A stretch of DNA of 64,000 nt from Brenneria corticis (GTDB lineage Bacteria > Pseudomonadota > Gammaproteobacteria > Enterobacterales > Enterobacteriaceae), in the NCBI RefSeq assembly GCF_003115855.1, contig NZ_KZ819093.1, positions 10,019 through 74,018 of the forward strand, given 5' to 3'. A model generated the notes under the pieces. It was not told where the DNA came from, made no database searches, and worked only from the letters and a program-made list of their open reading frames with translations. Positions 9,383 to 18,303 of this stretch are shown here, one piece after another. A program made the translations under genes and the position numbers. Position 1 is the first letter of the stretch, and every line of letters starts with the position of its first letter.

Positions 9383-10339
9383 TTACTCTATCCCCGCGCT
9401 ATCGGCGCTTGCCATGGCCTGAGGCTGCCGCGAAGCCAGCGCCTTCTGTTTTTTGTAGCTTAACGCGGCGGTGGGAACCGCGCTGATCTTACCGGTTTCC
9501 ATCCATTTGCGCAGCCGGCTGGCGTCGGCGAAATGGGTGTATTTGCCAAACGCATCCAGCACCACCAGCGCCACCGGGCGCTGATTAATCACGGTGCGCA
9601 TCACCAGGCAGTGCCCGGCCTGATTAGTGAACCCCGTTTTGGTCAGCTGAATATTCCAGTCCGGCTTATACACCAGGTGGTTGGTATTACGGAACGGCAG
9701 GACGTACGCCGGATGGGAAAACGTCACCATTTTCTCATGGGTGGTGCTGAGCTGGCTGAGTAAAGGATATTGTTTGCTGGCGATAAGCAACCGGGTAAGG
9801 TCGCGCGCGGTGGAAACGTTATGGATAGACAACCCGGTAGGCTCCACATAGCGCGTATGCTTCATCCCCAATGCCCGCGCCTTGGCGTTCATGGCGGCGA
9901 TAAAGGCGCGATAACCGCCGGGATAGTGGTGCGCCAGGCTGGCGGCGGCGCGGTTTTCCGACGACATCAGCGCCAGCAGCAGCATATCGCGGCGGTTGAT
10001 TTCGCTGTTCAGACGCACGCGAGAATACACCCCTTTCATTTCCTCCGTCTGGCTGATATCAACGGCGAGCACCTCGTCCAACGGCTGATTGGCGTCCAGC
10101 ACCACCAGCGCCGTCATCAGTTTGGTCACCGAGGCGATGGGGACCACCACGTCCGGATTAGTGGAATAGAGGATGCGGTTATCGCGTAAATCCACCACCA
10201 TGGCGCTGCCGGAGGCGATTTCCTGCTGCGCGGCAATCGCCGCTTTGGCGGGAGATTGCGCCAATACCGGCGGAATAACCAGCATATTGGTTGACAACAA
10301 CAGCATACCAAACAAAGAGAGCCTGAATTTTTTATTCAT
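9383..10339 (-). CDS. pbpG: D-alanyl-D-alanine endopeptidase PbpG (PBP7)
   Basis: A 318-residue periplasmic serine endopeptidase (peptidase family S11) that cuts D-Ala-meso-diaminopimelate cross-links in peptidoglycan. A signal peptide covers about residues 1-28 (ending PVLAQ). All three penicillin-binding motifs are present in order: SVTK with the nucleophile Ser (around residue 70), SEN (around 127) and KTG (around 234). Length and motif spacing match E. coli PBP7. In E. coli pbpG lies near dusC, yohJK and cdd; here those genes are present but scattered through the window. The gene converges on the GST gene with about 60 bases between the stops, so a bidirectional terminator may lie there, though I could not define one. 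Confidence 0.95.
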   Translation of the reverse strand: MNKKFRLSLFGMLLLSTNMLVIPPVLAQSPAKAAIAAQQEIASGSAMVVDLRDNRILYSTNPDVVVPIASVTKLMTALVVLDANQPLDEVLAVDISQTEEMKGVYSRVRLNSEINRRDMLLLALMSSENRAAASLAHHYPGGYRAFIAAMNAKARALGMKHTRYVEPTGLSIHNVSTARDLTRLLIASKQYPLLSQLSTTHEKMVTFSHPAYVLPFRNTNHLVYKPDWNIQLTKTGFTNQAGHCLVMRTVINQRPVALVVLDAFGKYTHFADASRLRKWMETGKISAVPTAALSYKKQKALASRQPQAMASADSAGIE

Positions 10340-10476
10340 TATTCAACTGCTTAAACAGTATTCTGTTAAATGGGAAGAGAGAGACCGGCAAATTATAATT
10401 TACCGCCGTTCGCCGCGCACCCAGGCAATGGAAAAACCTTTGTGACAAAGTTTAACAAGCCCTGCGGCTCTCTCCT

Positions 10477-10995
10477 TTAACCGTGGCGCACCGGCACGTT
10501 GCGCATCTGGTTTAGCAGACGAATGCCGATGCCGCTGAAGATCCCCGCCGTTATTCCCCCGGCGGCGCCGGACAGCGCACAGAACAGGACGCTGTTCGCC
10601 AGCTCCGGGAACCTTGCCAGCTGCATGGAAAAATAGAACCGCAGACCAAAGGTCAACAGCATTAACGCCAGCGGCACAGACGATCCGGCGCGCTCGAAGC
10701 GGCGGATCTCCCCCCGGTAAACGCCGGCGCTTTTCCCCAACCGCCATCCCAGGCCCAAGCCGATTATCAGCGCCAGCAAAAAGCCGCCGGCCGCGGCTTC
10801 AACCATCGCCAACGTATGGAAAATCGCGGCGACGCCCCAGCACAGAAAAACCATCGGCAGCACCAGCAGGCGGCTCAGGGACTGTTGCCTCGGTCGCCGG
10901 GCTTTCATCCCGGCATAAAGCAGATAGGCCAGCGCCATCCACACCCACAAAGGGGTATGGCGGATGATGACCAGATAGTTTTCCATAACATTCAT
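10477..10995 (-). CDS. Uncharacterised inner-membrane protein
   Basis: A 172-residue protein I do not recognise by function. Four to five hydrophobic segments can be drawn: LWVWMALAYLLYAGM (about 15-30), LVLPMVFLCWGVAAIFHTL (43-61), AAAGGFLLALIIGLGLGWRLG (67-87), SVPLALMLLTFGLRFYF (105-121), and a final glycine-rich stretch (AGGITAGIFSGIGIRLL, 144-160). Short basic loops follow the first and third segments, consistent with the positive-inside rule. Start is uncertain between the ATG at 10995 and the ATG at 10986; no strong ribosome-binding site distinguishes them. It sits 38 bases downstream of a LysE exporter stop and in the same direction, so the two may be co-transcribed. A role in transport or sensing cannot be claimed. 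Confidence 0.75.
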   Translation of the reverse strand: MNVMENYLVIIRHTPLWVWMALAYLLYAGMKARRPRQQSLSRLLVLPMVFLCWGVAAIFHTLAMVEAAAGGFLLALIIGLGLGWRLGKSAGVYRGEIRRFERAGSSVPLALMLLTFGLRFYFSMQLARFPELANSVLFCALSGAAGGITAGIFSGIGIRLLNQMRNVPVRHG

Positions 10996-11033
10996 TTACT
11001 CATGATAAAAACACCTGGGGCGCATAATACCGC

Positions 11034-11642
11034 TCAGTGCAGGATCATCATACCCGCCAGGATCATTAATCCGCTGCCGACCGCGCGGTTAATCCAGGCG
11101 TAGCCGCGGTTGATCTTCTCCTGAAGCGCGGGCGTGGTCAGGAATAACGCCACCAAAGCGAACCAGGCAAAATGCGCCAGCGACATAAAAGCGCCGTAGC
11201 CCAGTTGATACAGCAACGGCGTTTGCGGGTTGACCACCTGTAAAAAAGTGCTTAATACGAACAGGGTGGTTTTCGGATTTAACGCGTTGGTAAAAAATCC
11301 CTGCCGAAAATAACGCCAGCCGCCGAACGTCTGATTGGTTATCACGGCGGCGTCCCTACCCGGTCTGGTATCGGTAAACGTTTTATAGCCAAGATACAGC
11401 AGATAGGCCGCGCCCAGATATTTGATCAGCGTATAGAGTTGCGGCGTCTGGCTCATGATGGCCGCCACCCCCAACAGGGTATAGGCGACGTGCAGCAGTA
11501 CGCCCACGGCAATGCCCGACGCCGTCAGTATGCCCGCCTTTCTTCCGCCGGTTAAACTGTTGCGCGTCACCATGGCGAAATCCGCCCCCGGACTGATTAC
11601 CGCCAGACAGGTAATCGCCATCACCGCTAAAAACTCCACCAT
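11034..11642 (-). CDS. LysE/RhtB-family exporter
   Basis: A 202-residue translocator of the LysE/RhtB family. It carries the family N-terminal motif VISPGADFAMVTRNSL at about residues 15-30, then GILTASGIAVGVLLHVAYTLLG, YLGAAYLLYLGYKTF, and the central FFTNALNPKTTLFVLS segment. Six membrane helices can be drawn and the length is typical. The start at 11642 is supported by an AAAGGACGAT ribosome-binding site. It is divergent from a LysR regulator 113 bases away, a common arrangement in which the regulator controls the exporter. It is not close in sequence to the LysE gene at 4.6 kb, so the two are separate members and not recent copies. Substrate unknown. Confidence 0.9.
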   Translation of the reverse strand: MVEFLAVMAITCLAVISPGADFAMVTRNSLTGGRKAGILTASGIAVGVLLHVAYTLLGVAAIMSQTPQLYTLIKYLGAAYLLYLGYKTFTDTRPGRDAAVITNQTFGGWRYFRQGFFTNALNPKTTLFVLSTFLQVVNPQTPLLYQLGYGAFMSLAHFAWFALVALFLTTPALQEKINRGYAWINRAVGSGLMILAGMMILH

Positions 11643-11755
11643 ATCGTCCTTTATCCTCAGTCAGTTATGCATAATGCGCAGGTAAAGTAATAAGTGGAAA
11701 CGGCGCGCGGGAAAATCGATAATAACTCACATCCATCTGTGACGAGCGTTCACCA

Positions 11756-12646
11756 ATGACGAAAAAACTCCCGCCGCTCAATCTGTTGCATACCTTTGAC
11801 GTGGTGGGCAAACGCCTGAGCATGACCGAAGCCGCGCGGGATTTGCACCTCACCCACGGCGCGATCAGTAAACAGATTAAAGCGCTGGAGGCTCATCTGG
11901 GTTTCCCTTTGATTGAACGCGACGGCAGAGGCATTCGCCTGACGGCGCAAGGACGCGAACTGCACCCGGCGTGCAGCCGCGCCGTGGCGCTGGTTTCCGC
12001 CGCCATCGACAAACTCTCGTCGCAACCCGATGCGCCGCTGACGGTGTCCTGCGAGCCTACGCTGTGCATGCGCTTCCTTATTCCCCGCCTTCCGGCTTTT
12101 AAGCAGGCGCACCCGGACATCGATATTCATCTGCTGGCGGCCGGAGGCAATATCGACCTGGCGCAGAGCCGGGTCGATATGGCGCTGCGGCGGGATGATT
12201 TCGTCTTTGACGAGCGCTATTTTTCACAGCGGATTATCGCGGAATATACCGCCCCCGTCTGTTCGATACGCCAGGAGCATAGTGAAAGGCTGAGCACCTA
12301 TTTGCATACCGCATCGCGTCCCGACGCCTGGAAAATCTGGCAGGCGCAGGCGTCGTTGCCGCGGGACCATCAGGCTGCGCAGCATCGCTATTTTGAACAT
12401 TTTTATCTGACGTTGCAGGCGGCCGAAAGCGGGCTGGGCGTCGCCATCGCCTCGTTGTTTATGGTCGAACAGGAATTAACCGATGGCCGTCTGGCGACGC
12501 TGGCGCCATTTCAGCCGGACGGCAGCCAGTACATTCTTCTGTCGGCCCGCCCTATCGACGGCGATCGCCGCTATCAGGCATTCCGCGACTGGCTGATTGC
12601 GGAAATGGCGGACGTCGAGCGGCGTTTCAGCGGTCTGAAAACCTGA
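11756..12646 (+). CDS. LysR-family transcriptional regulator
   Basis: A 296-residue LysR-type regulator. The winged helix-turn-helix is at the N-terminus (PLNLLHTFDVVGKRLSMTEAARDLHLTHGAISKQIKALEA split over about residues 7-46), followed by the effector domain with SCEPTLCMRFLIPRLPAF and repeated alpha/beta elements. The ISKQIKALE helix resembles the GcvA/AmpR branch of the family. It is divergent from the LysE exporter at 11034-11642, which is its likely target; the 113-base spacer would hold both promoters. The inducer is not readable. The downstream gene (12707, minus strand) converges on it, so it is a single-gene transcript. Confidence 0.9.
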   Translation: MTKKLPPLNLLHTFDVVGKRLSMTEAARDLHLTHGAISKQIKALEAHLGFPLIERDGRGIRLTAQGRELHPACSRAVALVSAAIDKLSSQPDAPLTVSCEPTLCMRFLIPRLPAFKQAHPDIDIHLLAAGGNIDLAQSRVDMALRRDDFVFDERYFSQRIIAEYTAPVCSIRQEHSERLSTYLHTASRPDAWKIWQAQASLPRDHQAAQHRYFEHFYLTLQAAESGLGVAIASLFMVEQELTDGRLATLAPFQPDGSQYILLSARPIDGDRRYQAFRDWLIAEMADVERRFSGLKT

Positions 12647-12706
12647 AAAACAGGGAAAACCGGATAGCGTTCACCGCCTATCCGGTATCCCTCAGACGGC
12701 GATCTA

Positions 12707-14221
12707 TCACTCTTTTACCGCGTCCTCCAGGAAGAAGCGCCCAAGCGGATTCTGATAAAACCCTTTGATATTCTTCCGGCTGACGTTGCGGTAGGGGCTG
12801 TAGTAAAGATCGATCCAGTTAACGTCGGCCTTGGCCGTTTTCTGCAAATCGATATACATCTGTTCGCGTTTCCTCGGGTCCATCTCGACGCGGGCCGCCG
12901 CCACCAGCGCTTTCACCTTGTCATTACGGTAGTGGGTCATGTAGTTGTTATTGGCGTCATGCCCCAGCACAAAGGTGGTTTTCTGATCGGGGTCGAGAAT
13001 ATCGTTGGTCCAGTACATCACGGAGATGTCGTATTCACCCGCCACCAGCATATCCCAGCTCTGACTTGGATCGACCTTTTGCAACCTGACCGTTATCCCG
13101 GCCCGGGCCAATTGCTGTTGCAATAGGATAGCTATCTGCTCATCGACCTCGTCACCGGCGTTCACCACGTAGTTCAGCGAGAGTCCGCCGGCGCCGGCGT
13201 CCGCCAGCATCTTTTTCGCCTTTTCGGGATCGTAAGGGCGGCGCAGATTATCGGCATAGTGATAAAGCGCGCCGACCGGAACATAAGAGTTCGCCACGCT
13301 GCCATAGCCGAACGTCACCGTCTTGACGATGGCATCCTTATCAATGGCGAAATCCAGCGCCTGGCGCACTTCCGCTTTCGCCAGCGCGCCGCGGGCATGA
13401 TTTATCAGCAGGTGATCTTCCCGCGTGGAGCGATCCAGTTCGACGGTCAGGTTAGGATCCTTCTGCAACGAGGCGATGCGTGAAAACGGCACCGACAGCG
13501 CGGCATCCAGTTCGCCGGCCTGCACTTTGAGCATCCGGGTATTGTCATCCGGCAGCGTCAGCCACTCCACGCCATCCAGACTGACGCTGTCGGCCTGCCA
13601 GAAGTGAGGGTTCTTCACCAGTACCACTTTCTCGCCGCGCGTCCATTCCTTGACGCTGAAGGCGCCGGAACCCACGGGTTTTTCCGCAAAGGCCTCTTCG
13701 CCTTCCGCCATCAACGCTTTCTCTGAAATAACCGACGCATTGGGCAGCGCCAGTTGCGACAGAAATGGCGCCGAAGGTGATTTCAGCGTGATCGTCAGCG
13801 TATGCGGATCGGTCGCTTCGGCTTTCTCGATAATACTGTAGGAATCGCGCCACAGCGACTCGCTGTTATCACGGATGCGCAGCAGGCTGAAGGCCGCATC
13901 GCCGGCGCTGACCGGCGTACCGTCGGAGAATTTGGCATCGCGGATTTTCAGGGTGTATACCTTGCCATCGTCAGACACCGTCCAGCTTTCCGCCAGTCCG
14001 GGCTCCAGTTTGGTTCCACTCCTATCCACCCGCACCAGCGGATCGAATACATTCGAGAATACCCAGTTATCGGCGTTCTGCGCCGACTTGATCGGATCGA
14101 AAGTGGTGCTGTCCTCACGGCGGCCGATGGTCAGGATCCCTGCCGCCTGCGCCATTTCACCGACGGCGCTTAGCGCCAGCAGCAGCCCGGCAGCGGCAAT
14201 ATTATAATGTTTTTGCTTCAT
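12707..14221 (-). CDS. Periplasmic solute-binding protein, peptide/nickel family 5
   Basis: A 504-residue extracytoplasmic binding protein of the DppA/OppA type (SBP_bac_5). It is the last gene of the five-gene importer operon. The start was set at the ATG at 14221 (MKQKHYNIAAAGLLLAL), because it opens a clean signal peptide (cleavage after GEMAQA, about residue 26) and upstream codons do not fit. No lipobox cysteine is present, so it should be soluble in the periplasm. Family features include LEPGLAESWTVSDDGKVYTLKIRD and FSDGTPVSAGDAAFSL. The neighbouring LuxR solo and proline iminopeptidase suggest that the ligand is a peptide or a plant-derived signal. In Pseudomonas PipR systems a similar adjacent importer is needed for the response (established for that system; applied here by inference). 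Confidence 0.9.
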   Translation of the reverse strand: MKQKHYNIAAAGLLLALSAVGEMAQAAGILTIGRREDSTTFDPIKSAQNADNWVFSNVFDPLVRVDRSGTKLEPGLAESWTVSDDGKVYTLKIRDAKFSDGTPVSAGDAAFSLLRIRDNSESLWRDSYSIIEKAEATDPHTLTITLKSPSAPFLSQLALPNASVISEKALMAEGEEAFAEKPVGSGAFSVKEWTRGEKVVLVKNPHFWQADSVSLDGVEWLTLPDDNTRMLKVQAGELDAALSVPFSRIASLQKDPNLTVELDRSTREDHLLINHARGALAKAEVRQALDFAIDKDAIVKTVTFGYGSVANSYVPVGALYHYADNLRRPYDPEKAKKMLADAGAGGLSLNYVVNAGDEVDEQIAILLQQQLARAGITVRLQKVDPSQSWDMLVAGEYDISVMYWTNDILDPDQKTTFVLGHDANNNYMTHYRNDKVKALVAAARVEMDPRKREQMYIDLQKTAKADVNWIDLYYSPYRNVSRKNIKGFYQNPLGRFFLEDAVKE

Positions 14222-14237
14222 TTCGTTTTCCCTCAGT

Positions 14238-15236
14238 CTACGGATAAACCCAGACGCCATCACGCCGATTCAGCGTGCAGGCGAAGGCATGCTCGGCACA
14301 ATGCCGCATTTCAGGCGCCGCGCCCTGACGGCACGACGGTAGAGCATAGGGGCAGCGGGGATGAAAGGCGCATCCGGCCGGCAGCGCGACGGGACTCGGC
14401 GGCTCCCCCGGCAACGGGTTGACGGGCAGCGGCCGTTCGGGGTCGATCTCAGGTATGGCCGCCACCAGCGCAGCGGTATAGGGGTGAAGCGGCAGGGTAA
14501 AGACGGCTTCGGTCGGCCCCTCCTCCACAATCCGCCCCAGATACATCACCGCCACCCGATCGCACAGGCGGCGCACAATCGCCAGATCGTGGGCGATAAA
14601 CAAGACGGCCAGCCCCATTTTTTCGCGCAGATCCATCAGCAGATTGATAATCTGCCCCTGAATGGAAACATCCAGCGCCGCCACGCATTCATCGGCGACG
14701 ATCAGCCGTGGCTCCAGCGCCAGCGCGCGCGCAATCCCCGCCCGCTGGCACTGGCCGCCGCTTAGTCCCTGCGGACGCCGATCCGCCTGTTCAGGCCGCA
14801 ACCCCACCAGCGTCAGCAGTTCGCTTACCCGTGCGGCCACGGCCGACGGCGGGACCTTTCGATGCACCCGCAAGACTTCGGCGATGCTCTCGCCGATGGT
14901 CTGGCGCGGATTCAGCGATGAGAACGGATCCTGAAAAATCATCGCCGTTTGTCGGCGCAGCCGGGCAATATCGCTTTTCAGACCGCCGGTAATCAGGTGT
15001 CCGTCAAAGCGCACCCGACCCGCGCTGGGCGTTTCCAGATGCAGGATCGCCCGTCCCAGCGTGCTCTTGCCGCTGCCGGACTCGCCGACCAGACCAAAGG
15101 TCTCCCCGGCATGGATATGCAAAGAGACGTGGTTCACCGCCTGTAAACGGCGTTTTCGCAAGCCGAAGCCGCCGGCAACGGGGAACGTGACCGACAGGTC
15201 GTCAATATCCAGTAGCGGGTGGGATTTACTGACCAT
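14238..15236 (-). CDS. ABC transporter ATP-binding protein, DppF/OppF type
   Basis: A 332-residue ATPase for a peptide-type importer, starting at the ATG at 15236 and overlapping the end of the previous ATPase gene by 11 bases; the open frame reaches 207 bases further up only as an overlap shadow. The Walker A motif GESGSGKST (about residue 54) and the oligopeptide C-terminal extension with HPRCPYALPSCRQ (four-cysteine type) are standard. Two motifs are odd: the signature reads LSGGQCQRAG where LSGGQRQR is usual, and Walker B ends VADECVAALD in place of VADEPVSALD. The catalytic Glu is kept, so activity is not excluded. The gene sits 16 bases before the binding-protein gene in the same operon. 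Confidence 0.9.
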   Translation of the reverse strand: MVSKSHPLLDIDDLSVTFPVAGGFGLRKRRLQAVNHVSLHIHAGETFGLVGESGSGKSTLGRAILHLETPSAGRVRFDGHLITGGLKSDIARLRRQTAMIFQDPFSSLNPRQTIGESIAEVLRVHRKVPPSAVAARVSELLTLVGLRPEQADRRPQGLSGGQCQRAGIARALALEPRLIVADECVAALDVSIQGQIINLLMDLREKMGLAVLFIAHDLAIVRRLCDRVAVMYLGRIVEEGPTEAVFTLPLHPYTAALVAAIPEIDPERPLPVNPLPGEPPSPVALPAGCAFHPRCPYALPSCRQGAAPEMRHCAEHAFACTLNRRDGVWVYP

Positions 15237-16227
15237 TATCCCTCCCGTCGCATGCCTGCATGCCGGGCGGCAAGGGATGGTGACAGGCAGCCCCGTGGGC
15301 GTGCGCCGTCTGCTGTGCCCGCATCGGCGGCTGCGTGAGGCGACAATCCCCTTGAGCGTACTGGCAACGCGGGTGAAAACGGCAGCCGGAGGGGAAACGC
15401 TCGGCAAGCGGCGGCTGCCCCGCAATGGTCCGCAGCCGCCCATAGCCTCCTTCGCTCACCGGCTGGCAGTCAATCAGTCCGCGGGTATACGGATGTAACG
15501 GCCCGGCCAGCAGCTGACGCTTATCACCGATTTCACATAACCGCCCGCCGTACATAACGGCGATGCGATCGCAGGTTTGCGCCACCACGCCCAGATCGTG
15601 GGTGATCAGGATAATCGCGATGCCCAGCCGATCGCGCAGTTCGTTCAGCAGGCGTAGGATCTGCATTTGTACGGTGACGTCCAGCGCCGTCGTCGGCTCA
15701 TCGGCAATCAGCACGGCGGGTTCGCAGGCCAGCGCCACGGCGATCATCGCCCGCTGGCGCATGCCGCCGGAAAATTCATGAGGGTAGTTGTCCACCCGCC
15801 GCTGCGGATCGGCAATACCGACCTGGCGCAACAGCGCCACCGCCTGCCGTCGGGCTTCGCGGCGACCGGCCGCAAAGTGCAGGCGGCGGCTCTCGGCGAT
15901 CTGCTGACCGATGGTCATCACCGGATTGAGATGGCTGGCGGGGTTCTGGAAAATCATGCCGATTTGCCGTCCGCGCATGGCCGTCATCTGCCGTTCATTC
16001 AGCGTCAACAGCGACTTATCGCGCAGCAGGATATCGCCTCCGGCGATACGCAGCCCGTCGCCGGGCAGCAGGCGCATCAGCGCCCGGCAGGTAATGGTTT
16101 TACCGGATCCGCTTTCGCCCACCAGACCGAGAATCTCCCCCTGTTCAAGCGTCAGCGAGACACGATCGACCAGCGCGATGCCCTGCGGATTTTCAACGGT
16201 TAACTGCGACACCGTTAATAGCGTCAT
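15226..16227 (-). CDS. ABC transporter ATP-binding protein, DppD/OppD type
   Basis: A 333-residue ATPase of the oligopeptide/dipeptide importer family, partner to the DppF-type subunit downstream. Walker A is GESGSGKT (about residues 37-44), the signature is FSGGMRQRAMIA, and Walker B is LIADEPTTALD, all canonical. The family C-terminal extension contains CRFHPRCQYAQGDC, cysteines typical of DppD/OppD. The start ATG overlaps the stop of the upstream permease by four bases (ATGA), pointing to translational coupling. Together with the two permeases and the periplasmic protein it completes a type I importer. Substrate specificity resides in the binding protein, not here. Confidence 0.92.
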   Translation of the reverse strand: MTLLTVSQLTVENPQGIALVDRVSLTLEQGEILGLVGESGSGKTITCRALMRLLPGDGLRIAGGDILLRDKSLLTLNERQMTAMRGRQIGMIFQNPASHLNPVMTIGQQIAESRRLHFAAGRREARRQAVALLRQVGIADPQRRVDNYPHEFSGGMRQRAMIAVALACEPAVLIADEPTTALDVTVQMQILRLLNELRDRLGIAIILITHDLGVVAQTCDRIAVMYGGRLCEIGDKRQLLAGPLHPYTRGLIDCQPVSEGGYGRLRTIAGQPPLAERFPSGCRFHPRCQYAQGDCRLTQPPMRAQQTAHAHGAACHHPLPPGMQACDGRDNGQ

Positions 16228-17069
16228 GGCCGTTCTCCCAGCTTGTCGCCCAGTCCGTCAGCCAGCAGGCTGAAGCCCATCGCCAGCAGCACAATCGCCA
16301 GGCCGGGAAAGGCGGTGATCCACCAGGCGGTGGTAATAAAACTTTGTCCTTCCGCCACCATAACGCCCCACTCCGCCAGAGGCGGCTGAACCCCCAGCCC
16401 CAGATAACTCACCGCGGCGCCGTTGAGCAGCACCAGTACGCAGTCGGACATGGCGAACACCACCGAGCCGGTCAGCGCATTGGGCAACAGGTGAATAAAC
16501 AGGATCCGGGCATGGTTATAGCCCAGGCTGCGCGCCGCCAGCATAAAATCACGCTGTTTCAGCGTCAGGACCTGGGCGCGCACCAGTCGGGCATAGGAGA
16601 CCCATCCCACCATCGCCATCGCGATATAAAAGCTGCTCAGTCCGGGGCCGAGAATGGCGATGATGGCCAGCATCAGCACCAGAAAGGGAAACGCCAGCAC
16701 AATATCAATGCCGCGCATCACAACCGCATCCACCGTCCCGCCGATATAGCCGGAGAGCGCGCCTATCGCCGTGCCGATGACAAACGGGAAAATCACCCCC
16801 ATTACGCAGATTTGCAGATCGACTCTGGCCCCCCAGATTACCCGCGAGAAAATATCGCGTCCGAAATTATCGGTGCCGAACAGATGAGGTAAGCCAGGCG
16901 GAAGCAGGCTGGCCTCCAGCTGTTGAGCAATCGGATCGTAAGGGGCAATCCACGGCGCCAGCAGCGCCAGCAATAGCCAGCTCCCCAGTATCAGCACGCC
17001 TGCCGTCAGGGTATGCCGCCGCGGTAGCCAGCGGTAACGAACGCGATGGACGACCGGGGTCAGGCTCAT
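16224..17069 (-). CDS. ABC transporter permease, DppC type
   Basis: A 281-residue inner-membrane permease with about six helices. It has the DppC/OppC N-terminal helix (LTAGVLILGSWLLLALLAPW), the loop LFGTDNFGRDIFSRVIWGAR, which is a hallmark of this subfamily, and the cytoplasmic EAA-type coupling loop (AARSLGYNHARILFIHLLPN). The gene overlaps both neighbours by four bases, so the operon is tightly coupled. It would pair with the DppB-type permease encoded just upstream to form the channel. Nothing is unusual in length or motifs. Confidence 0.93.
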   Translation of the reverse strand: MSLTPVVHRVRYRWLPRRHTLTAGVLILGSWLLLALLAPWIAPYDPIAQQLEASLLPPGLPHLFGTDNFGRDIFSRVIWGARVDLQICVMGVIFPFVIGTAIGALSGYIGGTVDAVVMRGIDIVLAFPFLVLMLAIIAILGPGLSSFYIAMAMVGWVSYARLVRAQVLTLKQRDFMLAARSLGYNHARILFIHLLPNALTGSVVFAMSDCVLVLLNGAAVSYLGLGVQPPLAEWGVMVAEGQSFITTAWWITAFPGLAIVLLAMGFSLLADGLGDKLGERP

Positions 17070-18004
17070 TGTTTTACCCTCGGATCCAGCGCTACGGTGA
17101 GTAAATCCGCCAGCAGATTCACCGCCACCGTAGCCAGCGCGAAGACCATAACCACGCCCTGCACCACCATATAGTCGCGGCTGAAAATAGCCTTTACCAA
17201 CAGTTGTCCCATTCCCGGAATGGCGAACACGCTTTCGATCACCACCGTGCTGCCGATCAGCCAGCCGATATTGACCGCCAGCAGATTCACCGTGGGCACC
17301 AGCGAGTTAGGCAGGACATGGCGCCAGAAAATGCGCCGCTCGCTTTGCCCGCGGGCGCGGGCGGCGGTGACGTAATCATTTTTCAACTCCATCAGCAGGC
17401 TGGCGCGCAGATTGCGGGTCAGCACGGCGGACAGCGCCAGCGCCACCGTCAGGCAGGGCAGCGCCAGATGATGCAGCCGCTCGGCCCAGTCATCGCCATA
17501 ACCGGACACCGGGAACCAGCCCAGCGTAATGCTGAACAACAGGATCAGCATGATGCCGAGCCAAAAGGCGGGAAATCCCAGCCCGGCGGTGGAAAACAGC
17601 CGGATAAGCTGATCGGGCAGACGCCCGCGGCGGCGCGCCGCCGTTGCCGCCAGAGGCAGGGTAAGCAGCAGCGCCAGCAGCACGCTGCCCGTCACCAGAT
17701 GTAGCGTAGGCTCAATCCGTGACAGGATCAGCTTCAGGGTATCGACGCGATAAACGATGGATCGGCCCATCTCGCCATGCAGCAGATTGCGCAGAAAATA
17801 GAGATATTGCAGCCATACCGGCTCATCAAGCGCGTATTGCGCGCGGATACGCGCCACGGCCTCCGGCGTGCTGCGCACGCCGAGCAAAATACGCACCGGA
17901 TCGCCGGGAATAGCGCGCACCATCACGAAGGTGATCAGGCTGATGCCCAGCAGAACCGGCAGCAGCTGTAACGGACGCCAGAGCAGAAAACGATAGCGAT
18001 GCAT
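17066..18004 (-). CDS. ABC transporter permease, DppB type
   Basis: A 312-residue permease with six predicted helices. It starts with the typical LLPVLLGISLITFVMVRAIP segment and GDPVRILLG, followed by LDEPVWLQYLYFLRNLLHGEMGRS, both diagnostic of DppB/OppB/NikB subunits. The coupling loop is TAARARGQSERRIFWRHVLPN. The start was placed at the ATG at 18004, which has a GAGGGTAAACCT ribosome-binding site; that site overlaps the end of the small ORF at 18009-18230, whose stop lies only four bases before this start. The operon order is small ORF, B, C, D, F, binding protein. Confidence 0.93.
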   Translation of the reverse strand: MHRYRFLLWRPLQLLPVLLGISLITFVMVRAIPGDPVRILLGVRSTPEAVARIRAQYALDEPVWLQYLYFLRNLLHGEMGRSIVYRVDTLKLILSRIEPTLHLVTGSVLLALLLTLPLAATAARRRGRLPDQLIRLFSTAGLGFPAFWLGIMLILLFSITLGWFPVSGYGDDWAERLHHLALPCLTVALALSAVLTRNLRASLLMELKNDYVTAARARGQSERRIFWRHVLPNSLVPTVNLLAVNIGWLIGSTVVIESVFAIPGMGQLLVKAIFSRDYMVVQGVVMVFALATVAVNLLADLLTVALDPRVKQ

Positions 18005-18008
18005 AGGT

Positions 18009-18230
18009 TTACCCTCTTTCGCCGTTACGCTGCTGGAGGAATAAAGCGCGCCGCGACGCACTGATATGGTGCAATTCCAGCGCGTTCGCCAGTTCGGCGC
18101 GCATTATCGGCAGACCATCGCCGGGGGTTGCGGCTCCGTCATTCAGACGCCGTTTATCCGCCTTATGATTGTCGCCACCCAGTGCCGCCTTAGCGGGGCG
18201 CTGCCTGTCAGCGTTGATTTCGTACCACAT
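18009..18230 (-). CDS. 73-residue small protein leading the importer operon
   Basis: First gene of the importer operon, not recognised. It has one of the best ribosome-binding sites in the window (GGAGGAGAT directly before the ATG at 18230) and its stop falls four bases before the permease start, so it is very likely translated and coupled. The protein begins MWYEINADRQRPAKAALGG and ends FLQQRNGERG. It is hydrophilic and rich in Arg, Ala, Asn and Asp, with a probable helix at AELANALELHHISASRRALF (about residues 43-62). It has no signal peptide, cysteine or membrane segment. It could be a regulatory leader, an accessory factor, or a precursor of a peptide; I do not assign a function. Existence is well supported by context, function is open. 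Confidence 0.65.
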   Translation of the reverse strand: MWYEINADRQRPAKAALGGDNHKADKRRLNDGAATPGDGLPIMRAELANALELHHISASRRALFLQQRNGERG

Positions 18231-18303
18231 ATCTCCTCCGGCCGATCGCGGTGAGGGTTATCATCCCCTTGTGCCTACGCTAACCGGCGCTAACGCAAAG
18301 GGG

